Positions 34,429-47,325 of a DNA stretch of 64,000 bases are shown here, one piece after another; the stretch's first letter is position 1; each line of letters opens with the position of its first letter. The notes below the pieces were generated by a model, which did no database searches, was not told the DNA's origin, and worked only from the letters and a program-made list of their open reading frames with translations. The stretch is from Gnetum montanum. Taxonomy: Eukaryota; Streptophyta; Gnetopsida; Gnetales; Gnetaceae. The translations under genes and the position numbers were made by a program. Where the stretch lies: contig MNCI01002042.1 in the NCBI GenBank assembly GCA_015680685.1, forward strand, positions 275,482-339,481, given 5' to 3'.

Positions 34429-36000
34429 TTAATTAAAAAGGCTCCTTAGTTTTTACATTATTTATTTTACACTTTGTTATTCTTACACCTTTTTTATTTT
34501 ATAGCATTTTTCATTTTACAACATCGTTAGTACATTTTTCTCTTTCTTGCATATTTTACAAATTCTTCTATATTTTACTTCATTTGGTTTGAACTTTTCT
34601 TATTTTTTTCTTATGTTTGTTTTGTCTTGTTTTTCCTTTATTTCCAACAAGATGCAATGTAGCTGTGGCTACTTTTGATGGTGGTTTTTACTATAATGTT
34701 GTTTTATTCCTAATGTTTGGATTTTATCTTTGAATTTTGATATTGATAACTAAGACATGGTTTCTTTTTCATGAAATAGGTAGTGAGTCCATGTCATCAA
34801 CCCATCCACAAATTCTATGGTGTTCCTTGTTTTGAAAATATGAGGTCCCTTTTTTAATAAAAATTTTAACAAACTTGTGATCATGGTAGTTTCCAAACTT
34901 GGGAAGGATTAAATGAATTTATAAGGGTGTGACTTCAAGGGCATTCGATGCTCTCTATACTTACCTAGCTTCTTGAATGCATGAGTGTTTTCATGGATTT
35001 CTCATTATTCCACTATTGACCAATAACATGAAGCTAAAAGTCTTTGCATAAAATGGTTCCCATTCAAAAATCATAAAAACATAAAACTTAAAAAAATGAT
35101 GGGAATTTAAAGCACACCCCATAAACTCAATAATGAGATACAAGCACTATTTATGGGACTAGAAAGACATGTCCATGTCTAAAGGTCCCCTCTAACTAAG
35201 GCCCTTTCTCACTTCCTACTCCTTTTTTTCTTCTATTTTAGCACAATGATTGATCTATGGGAGCATTCTTGTGTCTTGATGGGGTGGCTTGATCTAAAAG
35301 TATCAATGCAAAGTCACTAAACTTGGTTGGTTTTGATCTAAACCAAGGATGGGCTTTATTAGGTCATCTTAATCACAAAATCTACAAGGGACTTCCTATG
35401 ACCACAATTTGGAACATCATTCCACCCTCTCTTTCATATGCTACTTCTTTTCATAACTCATCTCACTACCAAGTTTTCATTATTTTGTTTAATGGCTTAG
35501 TTTGATGTATCAAAATTCTTAGGTAGGTTCTTATGGGATTTAGTCCTTAACTTTCCACAATCATTAATCAACCATGGGGCCCATAAACTCTTTTGTTAGA
35601 AGGTATGCAAGGGCATTAAGGGCATGAGCTTGCTTTGGGAAGAACCCACTTGCATACCTCTTGGTTGGGCTAGTTAAGTTCTTTATCCTTAGACATTTTT
35701 GTGATCAAATCCTTTGTGTGTTCCATTCATGACATCAAATTATGGACTCCTTCATAATGTTCTCCAATGAAAGCCTCTTTTTGTTGTGAATTATCTTACA
35801 CTCTTCAAGCATTTCATCATGTTCATGGCTTTTCTGGCTCTTCAACAACTTCAAGTTGTGTTACAACTCTTTGTTTTTCCTAGAACCTTCTAAAGCCATA
35901 ACTTTTCAATCTCTTGTCCAATTTACCTTGTTTTTCAATCCTACCACTATCAGAGGTATGCTTTACATCGTGGGGGCCACATAGCATTTTTGGAAAATTT
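34429..36000 (+). other. Non-coding 3' region of element E
   Basis: The stretch has no convincing gene. It matches the post-integrase regions of F (59502-60840) and, more loosely, D (49165-50560). Shared landmarks are a CTAACTAAGGCCC block near 35200, AAGTCACTAAACTTGGTTGG near 35314 and GCTTTGGGAAGAACCCACTT near 35630. Similarity stops near 36000, where minus-strand sequence of element I begins. The 3' ORF and 3' LTR of E are missing. Confidence 0.65.
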
Positions 36001-36299
36001 TGAAAAAAATTTCTAAATCAGGTTTAACTAATAAATAAACTTTAAAATCACCTATTTATGCAAGTTAAACCATTTCAACAAAGTCTGGTGACTTCTTAAA
36101 ATAATCAATTTTCCATGACCACAACTTAGCCAAGTATAATTACATAAAGAGACAAGGTACCTAAATGCTATCTATTATACATCACATGCTAATCTTTGAC
36201 TAAATGAAAAATTGTCCTCAAGTTCCTTTAAAAAATTGGGAAGGTATGGAATTATTGACTAATAGTTGACACAACAAACTAATATAATAAAATTGACTG

Positions 36300-38300
36300 C
36301 CTAGGTGTACAGATCAACATCATTACAAAATTTGTGGTGTTCATGATACAAATTTAAACACCACAATATGACTACTCAAACTAGACAACACATCCTCTAA
36401 TAGTGTGGAGATGGTTGAGAAGATCAAATAGTCCTAGGTAGTGGAGGTTCCTAAGGTTCTGAAAGACCTTTGTCAACTTCAGGCATGTGCAATGGCTAAG
36501 GAGGCTATGGTTGTCCTGCTATAGTTGCTACCTCTAGTGGAAGGTGAAAGGTATCTAATAATGCCATCATCTTGTCCACCTTACTTCAAGGATCATTCAT
36601 AGTCCACACGACATCACCAATGTGGGATGAAATGGGGATATCCCATGGTAAGGGCATTAATGGGAATAGATCCTTGAAATTGACAAACTAGGTAACAAAT
36701 TGTTTGTGTTTGACATCAAATGCCCTAACTACATTCATTTTTTTGGGCAATTTCTCAGCAGTGGATCTCTTATTAGTATATTTACCCTTGAGAACCTCAA
36801 GTTCAATGATTTCCACCATAAGCTTTTGCTTAGTGTCCTTATGGTACCTAAACTTAGCCTCATACAACAAGTATGGGCTAACCACCTATTTTTCTAGTTT
36901 TGACCATGACCATTCATTAGTCAACATAGCTAGTTTTGCACATCGGAGGTTGGCAAGCTCCATGTATTCAATCATCTCCTCTAATTGCATCTTCTTTAAG
37001 CAAATTTCTACTTTATTGTATTGATCAATCCCATCAACAATGGGCTGCCATAATTTACGTTCTTGCTAGAGTTCCTAGAAAGTCTCATTTACCTTTGCCT
37101 TCGCCACTTGAATGTGTTTCTTATTTATTTTCTTCTATAGGCCAAACTCTCTCAAATTTGTGAGCCTTTGATTTCTAAGAAACTAGTTCTATTGTAGTCT
37201 TTAGGTGAAGGGCATGGACCTCCTTCATGGAGAGGTTTCTATTCTCTACTGCCAATCTCCTTAAGTATGTATTTGCTTTGTCTAGTTGCTCCTACCATTG
37301 ATGGATAAAATTAGTCAATTATTATATATGTGCATCAATGTTTAACATGTGATGATTTTTTACTATTAACTGAACATTCTCCTAGCAGGTCAAATCCAAG
37401 GCCTTCTAAACTTTATGTTGGATGACCTATACTAAGGATCAGTAGAATACCATCATCTCCATCACATCCTCAACCCCTTTCAACTTGGTATGAAGCTATT
37501 CAAGAGCTTTATCTTTTATCAATGCTAGGTTGAGAAATGCAAGGTCAAAAATCTAGGCTCTCAGTTTAACAACTTTCGCAACTAGGAATTCATTCAACTC
37601 CATGGCTATTTTGAGTTTTCCTTCCAAAATAATATTCTTAACCCTTTCCTCTAGTAACTCCAATTGGATTGCAGTAATACTATCTAAAAGGTTAGAGAGA
37701 CAACTAGAAATGGTTTTCTAGTTCCTACCAGCCAATCCAATAGTTTTTTATGTTGTGTGGCCCTTAGTCTACTACTTATGATCCCTGTGGATGTCTTCAC
37801 ATCTTTAACTACAATGATGTCTAGTAAAGATGCTATAGGTGCATTGAGTGTGTTAATGATTCTATCAGCAACAACCTCTACTATTGTTTCTTGCCCTTGG
37901 TGCTGCATCACTAGTACTATTTCCCCCTCGCCCTTCTTCAAGTGTATTAAAAAGGTTGTAGCATTTCCAAAAATCTCTAGGAATTGCTATTATTTTGAAA
38001 GAGATACCATTACCTCTTTGGCACTAGGATTCGACCTTGTGCACAACTTCATTCCTTGGGATGTGAAAATGGATCCATCTCCCTCCATCTAGCTAACTAT
38101 TTGGGCCACCTCATATAGGTGACTCATCATGGACTAGTACATAGATGGATCTCCATCACTCACACTTGCCTATTAGTCTTGCTCACTTAAGAGCCATTCT
38201 TAGAACTCGTGCAACCATTAGGATGTTGCAGCAATGTTTGTCACTATTCTCTAAGTGGTAGGTGGAGCTGGTGGCTACTACTCCTCTTCTTGGATTGTTG
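36300..38300 (-). pseudogene. Element I ORF3 fragment, minus strand
   Basis: Minus-strand reading matches the second half of D ORF3. Examples are GEGEIVLVMQHQGQETIVEV (37684-37941), EYMELANLRCAKLAMLT near 36940 and PWDIPISSHIGDVVWTMNDP near 36620. The N-terminal half and the LTR that should follow it are absent. Orientation agrees with the integrase of I at 44790-46143, so I assign both to one element; the link is an inference. Confidence 0.7.
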
Positions 38301-38469
38301 TTGCAAGAGTTTTATCCTTCATCATCTCTACCCAATTAGCGATTGGGGCATGTTAGATAACATCATTAGTATAGTGAGCTATTCCTCCCCTTCAACATAG
38401 TTTTTTGATGAGGCATGGGAAGGGGAGTGCCTTCCTTCCACATTCATTCTCATTTGACACAGTGTATTA

Positions 38470-39160
38470 GGTAGTTTTATAAGATCTAAGGAATATTTAT
38501 TTGTTGGTTGAATTATTTTTTCAATATTCCCTAAATCCAAATTCAAAATCTAGTCAAGGAGATCCTTTTGTTCTTTCGTTGAGGAATCTAAATGTCTTTC
38601 CTCAAAATTATTCAACACTAAGGTTTTCCTATCTTGTGCCATTGCTGAAGTGGATAAAGTGTAGAGCATTCTTTCTTCCTTCAAGTCTAAATTTAAACAA
38701 TCTTCTTTTACCTTATCATATATATTTAGTGTAAATGTAAGATTGGCAAAGGAAAGTTGAAGTTATCCAAATCTACAATTAATTACCACATCAGTTGTTG
38801 CTAACCAAGGTTTACCTAATATAACAGGGAAAAAATCAAGATTTTTTACTTCCAAAACAACAAAGTCAATTGGGTATTTTCATTTTTCTACCTCAATTAT
38901 CAAGTCCTCTACTATTCCATTGGGTATTACATTTGAACCATCAGCCAATGATATTTTTATGTTTACTCCTTTTATATCTTGTATATCAAGTGACCTAGCC
39001 ATTTCAAGAGGCATGATATTAATGTTGGCTCTTAAATCCAACAAGGCATTTTTAATTACTTGGTCATTTATTTTGATTGGGATGGTAGGAACTTGAAGAT
39101 TTTGGTATTTTCGAATCTCATGATTTTGTATAAGTTGAGAAAGATTGTCAACCAAATAAA
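38470..39160 (-). pseudogene. Element H protease
   Basis: The open stretch 39155-38880 reads KNALLDLRANINIMPLEMAR, where relatives have DLGA or DSGA, so the Gly of the active-site loop is Arg. SLADGSNVIPNGIVEDLIIE and, after 38880, VILGKPWLATTDVVINC follow, a standard retrotransposon protease order. A tail of about 90 codons continues until similarity ends near 38460. Confidence 0.8.
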
Positions 39161-40950
39161 CTTATTCAGGAATTTTTTCCTTTCTTCTCCTAGTGCATAA
39201 CTCCCTCAAGTATTTGGCATAAATAGGTGTGTCTTTTACTACTTATTCTAAAGGGATATGCAAATACAATTCACTAAATTTTTTTTTCAAGATGGGCTTT
39301 AGTTGTAAAATTCTCTTCTAATCATTTAGGAGAAGGAGGTAAAATTGGTTTCCTAGAGAGTAATGGTTGTTATTTTTCCCTAGTTGGTTGATCTTACTCA
39401 TTTACTATTTATGGCTAAATTTTTTCTTATGTCCCTCCCTCCTAAAATATCCCCTTCTTTTGGGGTTTAAATTTACTTGTTTTTCCACTCTTGGTGGTGA
39501 TGGAATGTAATTTCTCTTTATCCTTTCTTTGTGATGTAGGATTTGGTTCAAGTTGGGACGGTAATTCATTTTCCATTAAGTCCTAAAATCTCCTTCTAGT
39601 CTCACTCATGAGTTGTCTACTTTCTTCTATGAAGGAAGTAAGGCTTTGGGTGAGTTTATCCAAGTGTTCATTAGTTGGATTATCAAATGGCCTAAAGTTA
39701 TTTTGAGGATATTGTTGTTGGTAAAATGGTCATCAAAGAAAGCTCATTTTTGGTTAGCTCTGAAATTATTGAAAAGCCTTTACTGACTCTTGCATTTTCT
39801 CTTAACAATAGAACAAGAATGGGCAGGTTGTTTGCTCATGTTGGGGACTACCACAAATGTTGCACATTTCTCCTTGAATTTCATGAGCTTGTTTTTTAAT
39901 TAATCATGTGAACTCATCCACTTTTTTATTTAACTATTCTATTTGTTGAGTCATGCCTTGCATAATATTGGGTTTTGCGCAATGTTTACTTTGATCTACT
40001 AACAAATCTATGATTCTCCAACCATCTTCTAGGGTCACATCTAAAATATTTCCTCCACATGAAAAGTTAACATTTTACCTACAATAAGGTAATAAGCCAT
40101 CTACAAAGATTTGAATTAACTTATGGCTTAGGAATCCATGGTTTACATTTCTTAAGCATAATCCTTTAAATCTATCAAAGGTACTCTCATAGTCTTCATC
40201 TTCATGTTGCATAAAAGTTATTAATTACTTTCTTAATGAATACAACCCATCATTAGAAGCAAATATTTGTAGAAAAGCATTCTTAAATTCATCCCATGAA
40301 CTAATTTGTTTTTTAAGAGTTTGTAGCCAAAAATCAGCTTTGTCCTTTAAGGTTGATTTAAAGGTAATCATCTTAGTTCTATCCCCACTGTAAGGTGCTA
40401 ACATGGCTAATGTTGTTTTAAATTCTCTTATGTAGGTAATTGGATCCTCATCATTTGTTCCTTTAAAGATAGGTAATAAATGAATATTTTTAACCTCTAC
40501 ATCTCTTCCTTATGGAAAAACTAATGGTCCCTAAGGTATAATGGATGTTTTTTGATTCAATAACTCCCCAATGATTTGTCCTTGATAGGGTTGACCAATT
40601 GGAACATTGGAACTCAAACTACCAAAGGAGAGAGTAATTGAACCTAAGGAAAATAGGGGAGGTGTATGATGTGAAGATGATCCTATCATGTAAGTAAAGG
40701 TTACTATTAGGGTTACTATAGGATTTGGTATAGAAATAGAGACTGGTGGTGGAGTTTGTAAATTCAAAGTATTCACTGATTGGGTAATACCTCTAATTGT
40801 GGTCACATAAGTCGATATTGGGATAGTACTTAGATTTTGAAATGCTACCCTCGTAGTTGAACTTATGGTTGTAGTTAGAATATCAAATAGAGGATTAACA
40901 GATATGAAAAAATTATGTTGTGTTTTTTATTTGGGATTTTGTATTATCAA
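39161..40950 (-). pseudogene. gag: Element H gag
   Basis: An open N-terminal piece (40806-40531, MTTIRGITQSVNTLNLQ) precedes the capsid core: DEDPITYIREFKTTLAMLAP, DKADFWLQTLKKQISSWDEF and YESTFDRFKGLCLRN. One CCHC zinc knuckle is intact in spacing, CNICGSPQHEQTTC. Stops (mostly from CAG and TGG) interrupt it in several places. Distance from the PBS at 41402 is about 0.5 kb, normal for a leader. Confidence 0.82.
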
Positions 40951-41401
40951 AGGGAAAGAAAAATCAAATCTTGATTATATTGGTTCCTCTTATTTTTAAG
41001 TGGCCTTTGTACATTTATAAAGCCTAAGATGCTCTTAGAAGGTTGAATTCATGTTGGTTTCTTTGTTGGTTTCATTTAACAAGAACATCCTTCATTGGCA
41101 CATTCATGGGCTACTATTCCTAAGAATTTATAAACTGATTTAATAACTCCTACTATCATAGCTTTAATTGCAACTTTTTAAATAGTTTCAATTGATTGTA
41201 TGATAAGAGGATTTGATTTCTGGGATTTTTCCTTATTTTTGGATTTTTTAATGTAAGAAAAATAAGTAAAAGAAATCATTTCTCAAATTACTTAAATAAA
41301 AGAACCATAAAATAAAATAAAATAAAATGTACTTAGAATATGAAATTACAAAATGAAATTCAAACATACAGAACTCTTAATGACGATTAACTCTACTGGC
41401 C

Positions 41402-41419
41402 TCCTTGGCAATGGTGCCA
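41402..41419 (-). other. Primer binding site of element H
   Basis: The minus strand reads TGGCACCATTGCCAAGGA, close to TGGCGCCGTTGCCGGGGA, the tRNA-Asp type PBS known from Athila elements. It lies 6 bases from the LTR border at 41426. Confidence 0.82.
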
Positions 41420-41425
41420 AATCGA

Positions 41426-43257
41426 TGATCCAAGTAAAATTCAGCACTGGATACCTTTAATCTGTATCTTCATTTCTTTTGTTGTAGAAATTATCACCTT
41501 TTCTATGACTATCCCATGAGTTGTATCTTGTGGAGGAATGATTTAAAGTCAAAAAATTATTAAGACATAAAACCAACAATTAGATCTCAATTCAATTGAG
41601 AACACCACACTTACGGTTGTTACCCATAAGTAAAATCAACAATATTTACCTTAACTTCTAACATTAAGTTCAAAGATGAACACAATCAATTAAACCAAAC
41701 TAAATTTAATTAAATTTATGAAAAATAACTAAGATTACAAAAGAGCCATCGCCTAATTTGTGACCTTTCTCTATTGTCTCCACAGTGCAACAACTTCACA
41801 ATCTTAAAACATTTTAGCTGTTAATTGTCACAAAGCATCAACACTCTTCATTCACAACTTTGTGCACAAAAAAAATTTCTAATATGGTGTGGTTCTCTTA
41901 ATAGTATCATTTTTCTATTTCTTCCATCCTTTTTTCTATTTTCCCTCCCCTCTATTGCATCTGGCTATGGAATTTATAAGGACCAATCTAGTACATGAGG
42001 AGCCATCACCTGTGTGTAATGGCCATGGCAATAATGTTCACTGTAACATCCATTTCCATCATCTACATAGGTAACATTCACTGTAATTTCCATCACCACT
42101 ACCCATGCAAGTAACATTCACTATAACATCCACAACCACCACCTGCGCATAGGTAACATTTACTGTAACATCCACCACCACCACCCATCCGTAGGTAATG
42201 ACTATAAGAATGTGTAGCCATAAAAATGCCTAGGAACCACACCTCATTATCCATGTAACATCCACTATAGAAAAAAGGGGCAATCTCCATGCAGGAAACA
42301 ACTATAGTTACATAGTGAAAGAATGTGGTTGATGGAGCAACACACTCACATTGCAATGCCATCGTCTAAGTTGTAGTTGCATTACTGCCATAAATCTTCA
42401 ACATGCATTCTTATTATTGTTGAAAAAATAAAAATAAAACCCAAAAAACATAACACCAGTATAGATCAAAGATTTTGGATTCTGCAACTACCACCACATG
42501 GCTACCCAGGAACAAAACTTATGCCTTTGGTTCGAGTCTTAGGTACATAAAAATTGATAAACTAATAATAATCTAATAATAATAAAATAATACTCATTAT
42601 TATAATAAACTAAAGAAAATTAAAATAACTAAAATAAACACTAATTAAATAATTAACAATATGTAATTAAGATTTAAAAACTACCAATTTGGGATTTAAC
42701 ACCATCTATGGTCACAACACATTCGTGGATTAGTAGATATAATGTGTAACTTAGAATATTTGGATACCTTATTTCCTTCATTAGTTACACTTGGCTATGG
42801 TTGCACCATGGAAAATTGATTATTTCATTAATTAATTTTTTACTGTAAGTGTCACCAAAGCTCATTAGAAGTGTTTAACTCTTGTAAATTTTGTGTTTTA
42901 ATGTTGATTCCTTAGTTAACCTTTGTGAGAGTTAGAAAAATGTCGAAAACTTTTCTATAAAAAACGACATGTTTGTTTCCCCCACAACTAAGAGCTTACC
43001 TCTAGGAGCTACAAGGTTGAAGAACGAAGTGATTTGGTCAAATGCTTAAGAAGTTATGGGCTCTTAAAGGTTCTGGACTCTAAAAACTATAAACACTACT
43101 TGGGCGTTTGAGAGCAAATGTGAAAATTTCAAAGGAGGTTGTACATATATATAGGATTTTTGCACTACATCGATGGGGCTATGTATACACATGGGCTTCA
43201 TCAACAAGGCTCTATTTATAGGGTCCATAAGTGAAATTTTCAAATTGGAATATTTCA
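41426..43257 (-). repeat. 5' LTR of element H
   Basis: The left border TGATCCAAG adjoins the PBS. The right border is tentatively TATTTCA at 43257. A TATA box (minus strand CCCTATAAATAGAG, 43210-43223) lies near the U3 end. The body is AT-rich and includes a short tandem array at 42033-42194. No second LTR is found to confirm the borders. Confidence 0.55.
42033..42194. repeat. Four 40-42-bp tandem repeats in H LTR
   Basis: Units begin GTAACATTCACTGTAACATC and continue with CCACCACCAC and CATAG or GTAG; starts are near 42033, 42071, 42111 and 42153. They lie in the R-U5 side of the LTR. Confidence 0.85.
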
Positions 43258-43289
43258 AAAAGTATAAGGAATTTTTGAATGAATTTGGG

Positions 43290-44789
43290 ATCTATGGAGT
43301 TTCAGAAAAGCGAAGAATATGATAAAATCATTAAAGAGGATCTTTGAAAACTTAAAAATTAAAAAATTTGATGGAGAATATGTGAATTGAAGAAAATACT
43401 TAAAGAAGCACACAATCAAATGTAGAAGATGGATGCATGAAAGATTTTGATTGCAAAAATGCCTAAGGATAAGGTGCTTAATGAACCCAACCAAGAGATA
43501 TGCAAGTGCGTCCTCCCCATAGCAAGCATATGCCTTGTTTTCCTTTGCATAACATTAACCTAAGGAGTCCATGAGCCCCATAGGTGATTAATAGTTTATG
43601 AAGGTTAAGAATCAAAACCTGAAAGATTCTACTAAAAGAAGTGAAGTATGTCACAAAAAGACACCAAACAAGAACATGGACACTAGCAGTGAGGTGAGTT
43701 ATGGATAGTATGAATGAATGATGGTGAAGGTGGAATGGAGTTTTGAAATGAGGTCATAAGAAGTCCCTTGTGGATTTGTGTTTAAATGACTTGAGAAGAT
43801 CCATCCTCAATCTAGACCAAAACCAACCGCTTTAGTGACTTCACATCGCCACTCCAAGATCAATCCATCCCCTTGAGACACAAGAGTGCTCCCACAAAAC
43901 AACCACCATTCCTTAAGAAGAAGAAAAGAGAAGTAGGAAGTGAGAGAGGGCCTTAGTTAGAGGGGACCTTTAGGCATGGGTAACATGTCTTTCTAGTTTC
44001 ATAACCAATGCTTGTAGCTCATTTATTTGTCTAAGGGGTGTGTTTTGAATTCCTATCATATTTTTATTTTTTTAATATTTTTTTCTATATATATATATTT
44101 CTTTGTTTCTTTTCTTCTTTATTTTCTTCCTTCCTAGATGGGAACCACATCATGCAAAGACTTATTTAACTTCCTATTTATGGTCGACATGGAACAGTAA
44201 GAAATCCATGAAAGCACTCATGCACCAAAGTAAGTAAAAGAGTACAAAGAGTATTGAAATCCCTTGAAGTCACATCCTATGAAAACCTTTAAATCCTTCC
44301 TAATTATGGAAACCACCCAGGTCATAAATTTATTAAAGGTTTATTTAATGAAAAGAACCTCATATTTTTAAAATGAGAAAAACCATAGATTTTTGCAGAT
44401 GGGTGGATGTCATGGACTCACTACCTGATCCATGAAAAATAAATTGCCTTAGTCATTAGTACAACAGTTCAAAAATAGAAGCTAGACATTAGCAAATAAA
44501 AACATTAAGCACAAACCACCATTAGCAATAGCTACAGCACCATTGTGTCCTATTAGCACAAATCATGTTTATTAATAGAAATTAGAAAATCACACTAAAA
44601 TAAAGTAACATATATAAGAAAGTGTAAAATATTCAAATGTACTAATAATGGTGTAAAGAAAAAAATGATGTAAAATTGGAAAATGTTTTAAAAATCAAAA
44701 AGGTGTAAAATAAACAATTTCCAAAAATAAAAATGTATAAAATAAAAAATAGAAAAACTAAGGAGCCATGTATATGATTAATATGGATG
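43290..44789 (-). other. Non-coding 3' region of element I
   Basis: This is the reverse complement of the E region 34430-35850 in recognisable blocks: TCTTAAGGAATGG and AGGCCT with TTAGTTAGAGGGGACCTTTA near 43950-43970, and CAACCAAGAGATATGCAAGT near 43486. It holds no gene I can support. Confidence 0.65.
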
Positions 44790-46143
44790 GCCATCTTTCC
44801 TATGACTAAGTTGAAAGAAGGAGATCCAAAAATTTGAGCGTGGTTGTCCATCCATTGAGGTATTTGTTACACTGGCTCACTTGGGGTCATGGAAATGCTT
44901 GACCTATTGGATGTTGATCAACTACTTCTTATTTGGGCTTTCAAGTTTGTATATGATCATGGCCCTAGAAGGAAAGGTTACATCAATTATATAAGGCCCC
45001 TTCTACAATGTTTAGAATTTGGTTTTCTAAGGAACATGTGTGGGATTCCAATAGAGGACCTTATCTCTAAGTTGAAGTTTGATCCTTCTAATTCTTAGGT
45101 CATGTTATTATTTGTTGAATTCCTTGTGATCTTCATTCAAATATAGGACCACTAATCGATTTTTGTCTAGTACTTTTAGGTATATTAGTCTTTCTTTTTG
45201 TGTCATACTTAGGTTAAGGTTTAGGTCATAGGCTATTGAGAGTGTACAGAGCTCAAATTAAATTGGGAACATTGGAATTTTTTCATACATCAACTCATAG
45301 GGAGAGTAGCCAATAGGGAGTTTCCATGTTAAGCAATAGGCCCAAAGGGCATCATTAAGTTTTGTGCTCCAATATCTCCTATATTTGGTAATAATTCTTA
45401 TTAGAATCTTTGTGATCTCCTTGTTAGTAACCTTTTCTTGAGTGTTGCGTTGGGGGTGATAGGGTGTTATTAATTTATGTTCAACCCCTATTCATTGCAT
45501 GAGTTTTCGAAAAGTGATGTCTATGAAGTGTGTTCCATTATTAGAAATTAGTGCATGTGGCACCTCAAACCTATTTACAATGTGCTATTATACAAATTGA
45601 GTAGCAATGGATGATGTGCAATTAACAAATGTTGCTACTTCAGCCCATTTGGCACAGTAGTCAATNAAATTAACAAATGTTGCTACTTCAGCCCATTTGG
45701 CACAGTAGTCAATGGCTATGATAATATAGGCCTATCTATTGGACATGGGTGTGATAGAACCCATAAAATATATGTCCCACATGTCAAAGGGTTCTAGTGG
45801 TTAAATCCACTATTGAGGATCCTCCATTCATGTAATCATCCCACCATCTCATTAACAGTGTTCATAGGATCGAACAAATTGATGAGCATTTCTAAAGATT
45901 ATGGGCCAATAATATCCTACCATTAAGATTTTTATAGCTATGTGTCTCCCTACAAACTGGCATCCACAAGGTCCTTCATGAGCATCCTAAAGAACATGTA
46001 ATTAATTTTCATCAAGGACACACCAATGAACTAAGCCATGGGCAATCACCTTATAAAGATGTCCATTGATTTTCATGAAGTGCTTAGCCCAATGAAGAAA
46101 ATATTATTTCCTGCTATAGTTCAAATCTTGTGGCATTTCCTAA
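44790..46143 (-). pseudogene. pol: Element I integrase
   Basis: Minus-strand reading shows INGHLYKVIAHGLVHWCV, a zinc-finger region with DAHEGPCG, then GSITPMSNR and IIAIDYCAKWAEVATFVN, and further on PHALISNNGTHFIDITF and EKVTNKEITKI. Catalytic D-D-E positions read D, N and K, so it is inactive. It is cut at 46143 by element D; the preceding RNase H end lies at 54785-55062. An N with a duplicated flank at 45666 disrupts the frame. Confidence 0.8.
45620..45713. other. Assembly join: N flanked by 46-bp direct duplicate
   Basis: Bases 45620-45665 are repeated exactly at 45668-45713, with one N at 45666. This is the signature of two contigs scaffolded end to end without collapsing their overlap, and not a biological repeat. 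Confidence 0.85.
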
Positions 46144-47033
46144 TGATGAATCATGATTCATCTGGTTGCGATATTGGACCCACAATATCATATATGCAAT
46201 ATCGAGTATGCAAGATTGCACCCAACAACGATATCGAATATGCGATATTGTGGTTCTTATGTGGACCTATAAATACACATGTAGGCACACAGGAAGGAGA
46301 GTCCTTTTGGTCAGTTTTTAGTGAGTTAGTTTAGTGTTAGAGTAGAATCTTTTTGTCACTTTTTCCTTGCAACTCTTTTCTACCACTACATGCCCTCAGT
46401 GTGGTGATTGTAATTGTATGACATCATTTATTCGAGTGTGACGTACTTGGACACACACATGACCAGAAATAAAGATCGAGATTACTTCATCATTATAGCA
46501 TTCACTTAGTTTAGATTACTTAATTAATTATTATTTTCATAGTTAATATCTCTTCACCCTAAACTCCTTAAAGGAAAAATGAGTACGACTTAATCACAAG
46601 CATTTAAGTGTGACTACTTGGTAACCCAGTAGCGTACCTATGATCTTGGTCATCCCAGTAGTAGTCGTGAATGAGGTCCAAGATGGGTATGGATGATTAA
46701 GGAATGGATGCTCATCACCCTTAGGCTAGCTTAGATTCTCTCTCCCTATCTCCTATTATTCTAGATTCTCTCTCCCTTTTCCTCTTAGCTTAATTAAAGA
46801 TATTTTCCATTGCTTCCAGGAGTAGCATTAGTTTAGGAACACATCATACACCTCACTCTAGACAAAACCATACATGACAAAGCAAATACTAGTATAGGTG
46901 GGAAGACATTGAACCATGATCAACGAGTAACTATCTAGATACCACAACTAGCCCATCTGCAGAGTTCAATAGGATCATGCGTGAAACACTCATATTCGTA
47001 TGGTTGAGTGTAGGGGTACCTCGCCACTCATCA
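46144..47033 (+). repeat. 5' LTR of element D (890 bp)
   Basis: Borders are TGATGAATCATG and CCACTCATCA. GATATC/CGATAT palindromes lie at 46168-46252 and TATAAATA at 46268-46275. It matches the 3' LTR closely, apart from transitions and about 20 extra bases near 46740-46765 (a duplicated ATTCTAGATTCTCTCTCCCT). Confidence 0.93.
46268..46275 (+). promoter_or_regulatory. TATA box of element D 5' LTR
   Basis: CCTATAAATACACATG is conserved in the 3' LTR (54045-54052), in C (29028-29035) and in F (55140-55147), always directly downstream of the GATATC palindromes. Confidence 0.75.
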
Positions 47034-47034
47034 T

Positions 47035-47052
47035 TGGCACCATTGCCGAGGA
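47035..47052 (+). other. Primer binding site of element D
   Basis: TGGCACCATTGCCGAGGA begins one base after the LTR and resembles the tRNA-Asp type PBS of Athila elements. Confidence 0.85.
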
Positions 47053-47325
47053 TGGTGTTAGTTATTTAGATTAGTTACATCATACAAGATCGTTGTAACA
47101 AAGTATTCATGATACATATTTTAGAAAAGAAATTAATTTCAATTAAGTCACACACAAATTCACACACCATATCTCTCTTAAGACTATGATAATGTAACAA
47201 CCAGTAAGGCAATTCATTGGAGAACCAACAAATTATATGATGATGAAGATGAAGTTTGGAGTACCCAATCTGATGTAGGGGTTTCTTATAAACATAAATG
47301 AAGAGAACATAATTCCAACTCGCGA

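Larger units (their letters stand above)
38460..43260 (-). mobile_element. Element H: truncated Athila-like retrotransposon
   Basis: In minus direction the order is LTR (about 43257 to 41426), PBS, leader, gag, protease, then an abrupt end near 38460 where ORF3 of I resumes. pol and the 3' LTR are absent. It differs from the other Athila-type copies in LTR, gag and protease sequence and is a separate family. The right border is uncertain by about 40 bases, because the 3' region of I becomes recognisable only from about 43290 rightward. Confidence 0.65.
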
